The notes beneath the pieces are model-generated. The model did not search any database and was not told the DNA's origin. It was given only the letters and a program-made list of their open reading frames with translations. A stretch of 64,000 nucleotides of DNA, taken from NCBI RefSeq assembly GCF_003065425.1, contig NZ_CP026949.1:2852001-2916000 (forward strand). Direction: 5' to 3'. Each line of letters begins with the position of its first letter. Within the stretch, counting starts at the first letter, position 1. This DNA comes from Mycetocola zhujimingii. Its GTDB lineage: Bacteria; Actinomycetota; Actinomycetes; Actinomycetales; Microbacteriaceae. A program made the translations under genes and the position numbers. Below, piece after piece: positions 60,474 to 64,000 of the stretch.

Positions 60474-60494
60474 CCTGAGTCGATGACACTCAAC
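60474..60494. promoter_or_regulatory. HAIR operator 2 (HspR-type inverted repeat)
   Basis: CCTGAGT, CGATGAC, then ACTCAAC: the same HAIR spacing as at 60412, 62 bases apart (about six helical turns). It covers the likely upstream promoter region of the ClpC-like gene. Confidence 0.78.
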
Positions 60495-60502
60495 TTTGAA
60501 AA

Positions 60503-61390
60503 TCAGTAGTCGACGCGGCGGCCGAACGTGCGGGGAGCGCGCGCCCGTGGAGAGCAGAACGCCACATCGCGGAGCCGCACCATCTCGTGCGGCTGGAGTC
60601 CGGCGGAGGAAGCGAAGTCGTCGAGCGAGGCGAAGCCGCCGCGCCTGGTCCGGTCGGCGACGACAGTCCTCGCGCGGTCGCGATCCATGCCGGGGAGCTT
60701 CGCCAGCGCACGCTGGTTCGCGGTGTTCACGTCGACCTGCTCCACCTCATCCTCTGCCACCTGGAGAGGAGCACTCCGTCCTGCTGACGGTCCGGAAACC
60801 TCGGAATCCGCGACTTCAGCATCCGCCCGCGACCGGGTCGTCGCCGTACTGCGCTTTGCTCGCGTGCGACGTTTGCGGCCGGCTGGCGGCGCCGCCGCTG
60901 CGGGCGCTGACTCATCGACGTAATCGGCCTTCGATGTTCCCATCTCGCCGAGCAACCGCTCGGCTTCCTCCGGCATCGCTTCGCTCTCGCGCGTCGCGGT
61001 GGAGCTCCGTCCCTTTTTCGCGAGCCTGGGCCGACCGACGACGGTGAGGCCGGCCTCGCGCCGCGACCACAACAATCTGAGCCACGCTTCGTTGACGATC
61101 AGCCCGTGCAGCAGGGCGACGAGAGAGAGGCCGCCCCTCGCAACATCTCCCGCCGCACCGTCCGGGATGTGTACGACGAGTGCAGCGACCCCGTACACGA
61201 CTGCCGCGATCTGCCAGGAACGCTTTCGGCCGATGAGGGCAAGCACGCCGAACCCGATCCAGGCCAGCGCACCGGCCGGCGCAAGGAGCAGCAACAGCCA
61301 CGAACTCGCCCCCAGCATCCACCGGCGGGACGGTTCGTTCTCCTCGGTCGACGGCGCCGCTCGCCGCCCACGCTTCCTGGCCTGTGCCAT
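60503..61390 (-). CDS. Membrane protein with C-terminal helix-hairpin-helix domain
   Basis: A 295-residue protein: basic N-terminus, two or three hydrophobic helices at residues about 28-95 (WLLLLLAPAGALAWIGFGVL and WQIAAVVYGVAALVVHI), a disordered Ala/Ser/Arg-rich middle, and a ComEA-like helix-hairpin-helix domain near residues 220-275 (VDVNTANQRALAKLPGMDRD). The HhH should bind DNA or a protein partner on the cytoplasmic side. It follows the DUF1257-like gene by 6 bases, so it belongs to the same operon as the AAA ATPase system. Function unknown. Confidence 0.8.
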   Translation of the reverse strand: MAQARKRGRRAAPSTEENEPSRRWMLGASSWLLLLLAPAGALAWIGFGVLALIGRKRSWQIAAVVYGVAALVVHIPDGAAGDVARGGLSLVALLHGLIVNEAWLRLLWSRREAGLTVVGRPRLAKKGRSSTATRESEAMPEEAERLLGEMGTSKADYVDESAPAAAAPPAGRKRRTRAKRSTATTRSRADAEVADSEVSGPSAGRSAPLQVAEDEVEQVDVNTANQRALAKLPGMDRDRARTVVADRTRRGGFASLDDFASSAGLQPHEMVRLRDVAFCSPRARAPRTFGRRVDY

Positions 61391-61396
61391 CGTTCG

Positions 61397-61894
61397 CTAC
61401 GCGTCCGTGCGGACGTTGAGCACCATGGTCACTGTGTCATCGCTTTCCCGGGTCTCCGACACGAGATCGAATCCGGCTCCGTCAGCGCGCATCCGGATTT
61501 TCTCGGCGACCGCCTGCTGCACCCGTGCGGCGTATTCCGCGTCGAGCCGCTCCACGAGTTCGGTCGCACTGGCGACGCTAACGGAATGGCCTTCAACGTG
61601 GGCCTCCCAGACGCCATCGTCGGTGAGCGACATCGTCAGCACCGCACCGTCGACCTCTGCGGTGACGCGGGTCTGCGATACCTCGACGGCCGTCGCACCG
61701 ATCCCGGACAGCGCGTCAGCGAGCAACGTGCTGTCCTTCATGCGGGTGCGTACCCTCACCTCCGGTGACGATCCGGATCCCGAGTTCACCGCCCGGCCGT
61801 TGGCCGCGGTGATCACGGCGCCGAGTGCGCCGACCCCGCCGGCGGCGGCTGCCGCTCCCAGCGCGAGGGGGAGGAGGACAAGAGTGACACTCAT
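61397..61894 (-). CDS. DUF1257/Ycf35-like protein
   Basis: A 165-residue protein starting MSVTLVLLPLALGAAAAAGG, so with a hydrophobic N-terminal helix, then a Gly/Ser linker and a mixed domain (VRVRTRMKDSTLLADALSGI, TRVTAEVDGAVLTMSLTDDG, VQQAVAEKIRMRADGAGFDL). The domain resembles DUF1257 (Ycf35), where MKDxxLLxxAL-type starts and a C-terminal helix-strand are typical. The ATG overlaps the radical SAM stop by 4 bases. Ycf35 is a plastid and cyanobacterial protein of unknown role. The likeness is from memory of the family and should be checked. Confidence 0.65.
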   Translation of the reverse strand: MSVTLVLLPLALGAAAAAGGVGALGAVITAANGRAVNSGSGSSPEVRVRTRMKDSTLLADALSGIGATAVEVSQTRVTAEVDGAVLTMSLTDDGVWEAHVEGHSVSVASATELVERLDAEYAARVQQAVAEKIRMRADGAGFDLVSETRESDDTVTMVLNVRTDA

Positions 61895-62619
61895 GCGCGT
61901 CTCGCTTTCATTACGGGGCGGTCCTGGCGGGGACCGAGGTCGTGGAGCAGGTCTTCGAGCGCCGCGGCATCCGCCCAGCCGTTCACATCGATGCGTCCGT
62001 CGGGACGAATGCGGATCTCGAGTCTGTCGAGCCCGCCGTCGCGTTCGATCGCGGCGACGTCGTCGGCATACGCGGGCGTGAGGGCACGGATGCCCTGGTT
62101 GGTCGAGCCGAGCCACGGCCTCACCGGGTCGGGCTGGTCACGCAGGTAAGGACCGTCGATGAGCAGGTCGGTTGCGGCGAGCAGGCGAGAGATATCTGGC
62201 CGTGACGCGGCCCACGCGGTGAGCCGGTCGAGCGGATATCCCGTGAAGGTCATGACCGTGAGGCCGGCCGCACGGAAGGCCTCGGCGATCGTCGCGAGCG
62301 CGGCGGCCTGGTCGAAGGGTTCGCCGCCGAGAAGCGTGATTCCCTCGACGCCGGCGCCGAGGGCATCCGCCACAAAGCTCTCAGCGAGCTCAGCCGGATT
62401 CCCGATCAACCCGCCGCGCTCAGCCCAGAGCTGCGGGTTGAAGCACCCGGGGCAGCGCACGCTGCAGCCCTGGACCCACAGCGCTGAGCGCAGGCCTGGG
62501 CCCTCCGCCGCGGTGCTCGGGAGAAACCGCGACCAGCGGAGCGCGTCGGCTGCACGCTCGAGCGGCTCGACCGTGCCGAGCTCGCCCCCGGCTGTCCGGG
62601 GCGCGGCGAGCAGGGTCAT
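61891..62619 (-). CDS. Compact radical SAM protein (activase-like)
   Basis: A 242-residue radical SAM enzyme with the [4Fe-4S] motif CSVRCPGC (Cys52, Cys56, Cys59; CX3CX2C) and a GGEPF motif near residue 100 (ITLLGGEPFDQAAALATIAE). The size and the RxLxVxGCSVRCPGCFN style resemble glycyl-radical-enzyme activases and NrdG-like proteins, but no glycyl radical enzyme is in the window. ATG 62619 overlaps the DUF2997-like stop by 4 bases; longer starts would run into that gene. The target of the radical chemistry is unknown. Confidence 0.85.
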   Translation of the reverse strand: MTLLAAPRTAGGELGTVEPLERAADALRWSRFLPSTAAEGPGLRSALWVQGCSVRCPGCFNPQLWAERGGLIGNPAELAESFVADALGAGVEGITLLGGEPFDQAAALATIAEAFRAAGLTVMTFTGYPLDRLTAWAASRPDISRLLAATDLLIDGPYLRDQPDPVRPWLGSTNQGIRALTPAYADDVAAIERDGGLDRLEIRIRPDGRIDVNGWADAAALEDLLHDLGPRQDRPVMKARRA

Positions 62620-62828
62620 CTGGCGCCATCCCAGTTGTGCGACGTGCTCTCCTGCTGCGCCGCGGTCTGGGAATACGCTTCGGTGAACGACGACGAGGTC
62701 GCCTCGGCGTCGAGCAGGTTCTCGAGCACAGAGATGTAGTCGAGGCATTCCTGGCCGTACATGCCGATGGTTTCGGCGTGCACGGTTCCGTCGGGGCGCA
62801 CCTGCACGATGAGCTGCTTGTCGGTCAT
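62616..62828 (-). CDS. DUF2997-like small protein
   Basis: A 70-residue protein starting MTDKQLIVQVRPDGTVHAET and continuing IGMYGQECLDYISVLENLLD, then a polar tail. The first half fits DUF2997 (I-x-I-x-x-DG-x-V-x-x-E-T-x-G-x-x-G-x-x-C): a two-strand and helix module with an absolutely placed Gly and Cys. In cyanobacteria such proteins occur with Ycf35. The stop overlaps the radical SAM start. The Cys could be a modification or cluster site (inference). Confidence 0.7.
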   Translation of the reverse strand: MTDKQLIVQVRPDGTVHAETIGMYGQECLDYISVLENLLDAEATSSSFTEAYSQTAAQQESTSHNWDGAR

Positions 62829-62899
62829 TCGTGGTCCTCGTTGTCCTGATGGTCAAATGCTGGTGGTGTGATGGGGCGAAACGGATGCCGTCGGCCGGC

Positions 62900-64000
62900 C
62901 TAGAAGTCGACGGTGCGCCCGCCGCGGCGGCTCGACAGTCCGGCACCGACGGAGTCGCCGGCACCGACCAGCGCGTCTTCATCGGCGTCGATGTCTTCGC
63001 TGCCCGTCGCGCGAACGGCGCGGACTTCGGCCCACGCGCGGATCGACTGAACTTCTTCCGCCTGGGTCACGGCGAGCGGGATCATGTTGGTGACGGCTTC
63101 GACGAGGTCATCGACGCTCACCTGGCGGCGCTCGGCGAATGCCTCGTAGAGCGCGACGATCACGGCCTGCTCGATCTCGGCACCCGAGTAGTTCTCGCTC
63201 GCCGCGACGAGTGTGTCGACGGCCTGGGGCCCGAGCGCGGAGAGACCGTTGTGCTCCGTAGCGTTCGACGCGAGCTGGATTCTCCAGATCGCGCGCCGCT
63301 CGACGGCCGTTGGCAGGTCGACGAAGAAGATCTCGTCGAACCGGCCCTTGCGCATGAACTCCGGCGGCAACGAGTCGATGTTGTTCGCCGTGGCGACAAC
63401 GAACACCGGATGCTTCTTCTCCTGCATCCAGGTCAGGAAGTATCCGAAGACGCGCGCTGTCGTGCCCGAGTCACCGCTGCCGGTCGTGTTGGAGAATCCC
63501 TTTTCGATCTCGTCGACCCAGAGGATGCACGGCGAAACAGCCTCGGCGGTTGCGAGTGCATTGCGGAGGTTCTGCTCCGAGGATCCGACCAGACCGGAGA
63601 AGATGCGGCCGATGTCGAGGCGGAGGAGGGGCAGTCCCCACGACGCGGCCATCGCCTTGGCGGTGAGGGATTTTCCACAGCCGGGAACACCGGTGATGAG
63701 TACACCCTTGGGCGACGGCAGCCCGAATTCCTCCGCCTCGGCCAGCCAGGATCCGTTGCGCCGGGAAAGCCAGCGCTTGAGGTTGTTGAGCCCGCCAACG
63801 CTGTCGAGGTCGAGCGCCTTCGTGACGAAATCGAGCAGGCCTGACTTGCTGACGATCTGGCGCTTCTCGTCGAGCACAACGGTGATATCACTCGAGGTGA
63901 GGTGCCCGTCGTTGACCATGGCACGGGCGAACGCGTTCTCCGCCTCGCTCATGGTCAGGCCGCGGGCCGCCTGGACGAGACTCTCCAGGGTCTTGGCGTC
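62900..64000 (-). CDS. AAA ATPase, Ycf46-like (partial, N-terminus beyond right edge)
   Basis: The visible 366 residues belong to a classical AAA ATPase; the frame continues past 64000, so the N-terminal part is missing. Walker A is [15 protein letters not shown], Walker [12 protein letters not shown], sensor 1 VFVVATANN, and the arginine finger [16 protein letters not shown]. Before the P-loop, [20 protein letters not shown] and [16 protein letters not shown] match the plastid/cyanobacterial Ycf46 family. The C-terminus ends in a disordered Gly/Arg-rich tail. It heads the operon with the DUF2997-like, radical SAM, DUF1257-like and HhH genes; the next gene starts 71 bases later. Confidence 0.82.
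   Translation of the reverse strand, partial: DAKTLESLVQAARGLTMSEAENAFARAMVNDGHLTSSDITVVLDEKRQIVSKSGLLDFVTKALDLDSVGGLNNLKRWLSRRNGSWLAEAEEFGLPSPKGVLITGVPGCGKSLTAKAMAASWGLPLLRLDIGRIFSGLVGSSEQNLRNALATAEAVSPCILWVDEIEKGFSNTTGSGDSGTTARVFGYFLTWMQEKKHPVFVVATANNIDSLPPEFMRKGRFDEIFFVDLPTAVERRAIWRIQLASNATEHNGLSALGPQAVDTLVAASENYSGAEIEQAVIVALYEAFAERRQVSVDDLVEAVTNMIPLAVTQAEEVQSIRAWAEVRAVRATGSEDIDADEDALVGAGDSVGAGLSSRRGGRTVDF

Noticed and set aside
62620-62982. Longer radical SAM protein starting at 62982
   Set aside because: The extra part lies in the out-of-frame DUF2997-like gene; ATG 62619 with the 4-base overlap gives a normal start.

Overview
The window is a 64 kb piece of a high-GC actinobacterial chromosome. 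Family Microbacteriaceae (a Leifsonia/Salinibacterium/Cryobacterium-like genome) is my best guess. The signs are GC-rich third codon positions, many GTG starts, an IdeR/DtxR iron box, HspR-type HAIR operators, a sugar ABC operon without its own ATPase, many start codons placed six bases after a TANNNT box (leaderless mRNAs), and a heavily over-used GGATGC/GCATCC word. It reads as ordinary core chromosome with small accessory islands. I see no tRNA, rRNA, IS element, prophage or CRISPR array.

Layout. 1-1440: rpsF-ssb-rpsR-rplI ribosomal operon, leftward. 1637-2866: a lone AbiEi/DUF559-like nuclease gene bracketed by two related palindromes. 2889-5980: sugar ABC importer. 6041-12481: small unknown proteins, CCA-adding enzyme with a coupled membrane protein, and a large LAL-type LuxR regulator. 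12526-15198: SulP transporter and small proteins. 15226-23156: complete kdp potassium operon (kdpE, D, C, B, A, F plus a 27-aa micropeptide). 23487-27076: acylphosphatase, 2H phosphoesterase, HTH protein, membrane-anchored acidic proteins, SMP-30 and PspC-like proteins. 27215-31455: sbcCD. 31604-36184: phosphatase, NAD(P)HX dehydratase, MFS exporter, RibD/DHFR-like reductase, GNAT. 36237-46448: TM0106-type nuclease/helicase, Ppx/GppA phosphatase, methyltransferase, SWIM-SNF2 helicase, and a TetR-like protein with a degenerate HTH.

46614-51288 is an iron-siderophore locus: a siderophore-interacting reductase diverges, across an IdeR box, from a binding protein, two FecCD permeases and an ATPase. 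51455-56956 holds an oxidoreductase and a GntR-controlled four-carbon acid sugar operon (KdgT permease, DUF1537 kinase, PdxA2 dehydrogenase) bracketed by two copies of one palindromic repeat. 57838-60396 is a ClpC-like unfoldase with two HAIR sites. 60503-64000 is the most intriguing block: a tightly packed leftward operon of a Ycf46-like AAA ATPase (cut by the right edge), a DUF2997-like protein, a compact radical-SAM activase-like protein, a DUF1257/Ycf35-like protein and a membrane HhH protein. I know of no established function for this set in bacteria.

Three families of palindromic intergenic repeats (A: three copies, B: two, C: two), one 29-bp tandem array and several strong bidirectional terminators sit between genes, mostly at convergent junctions.
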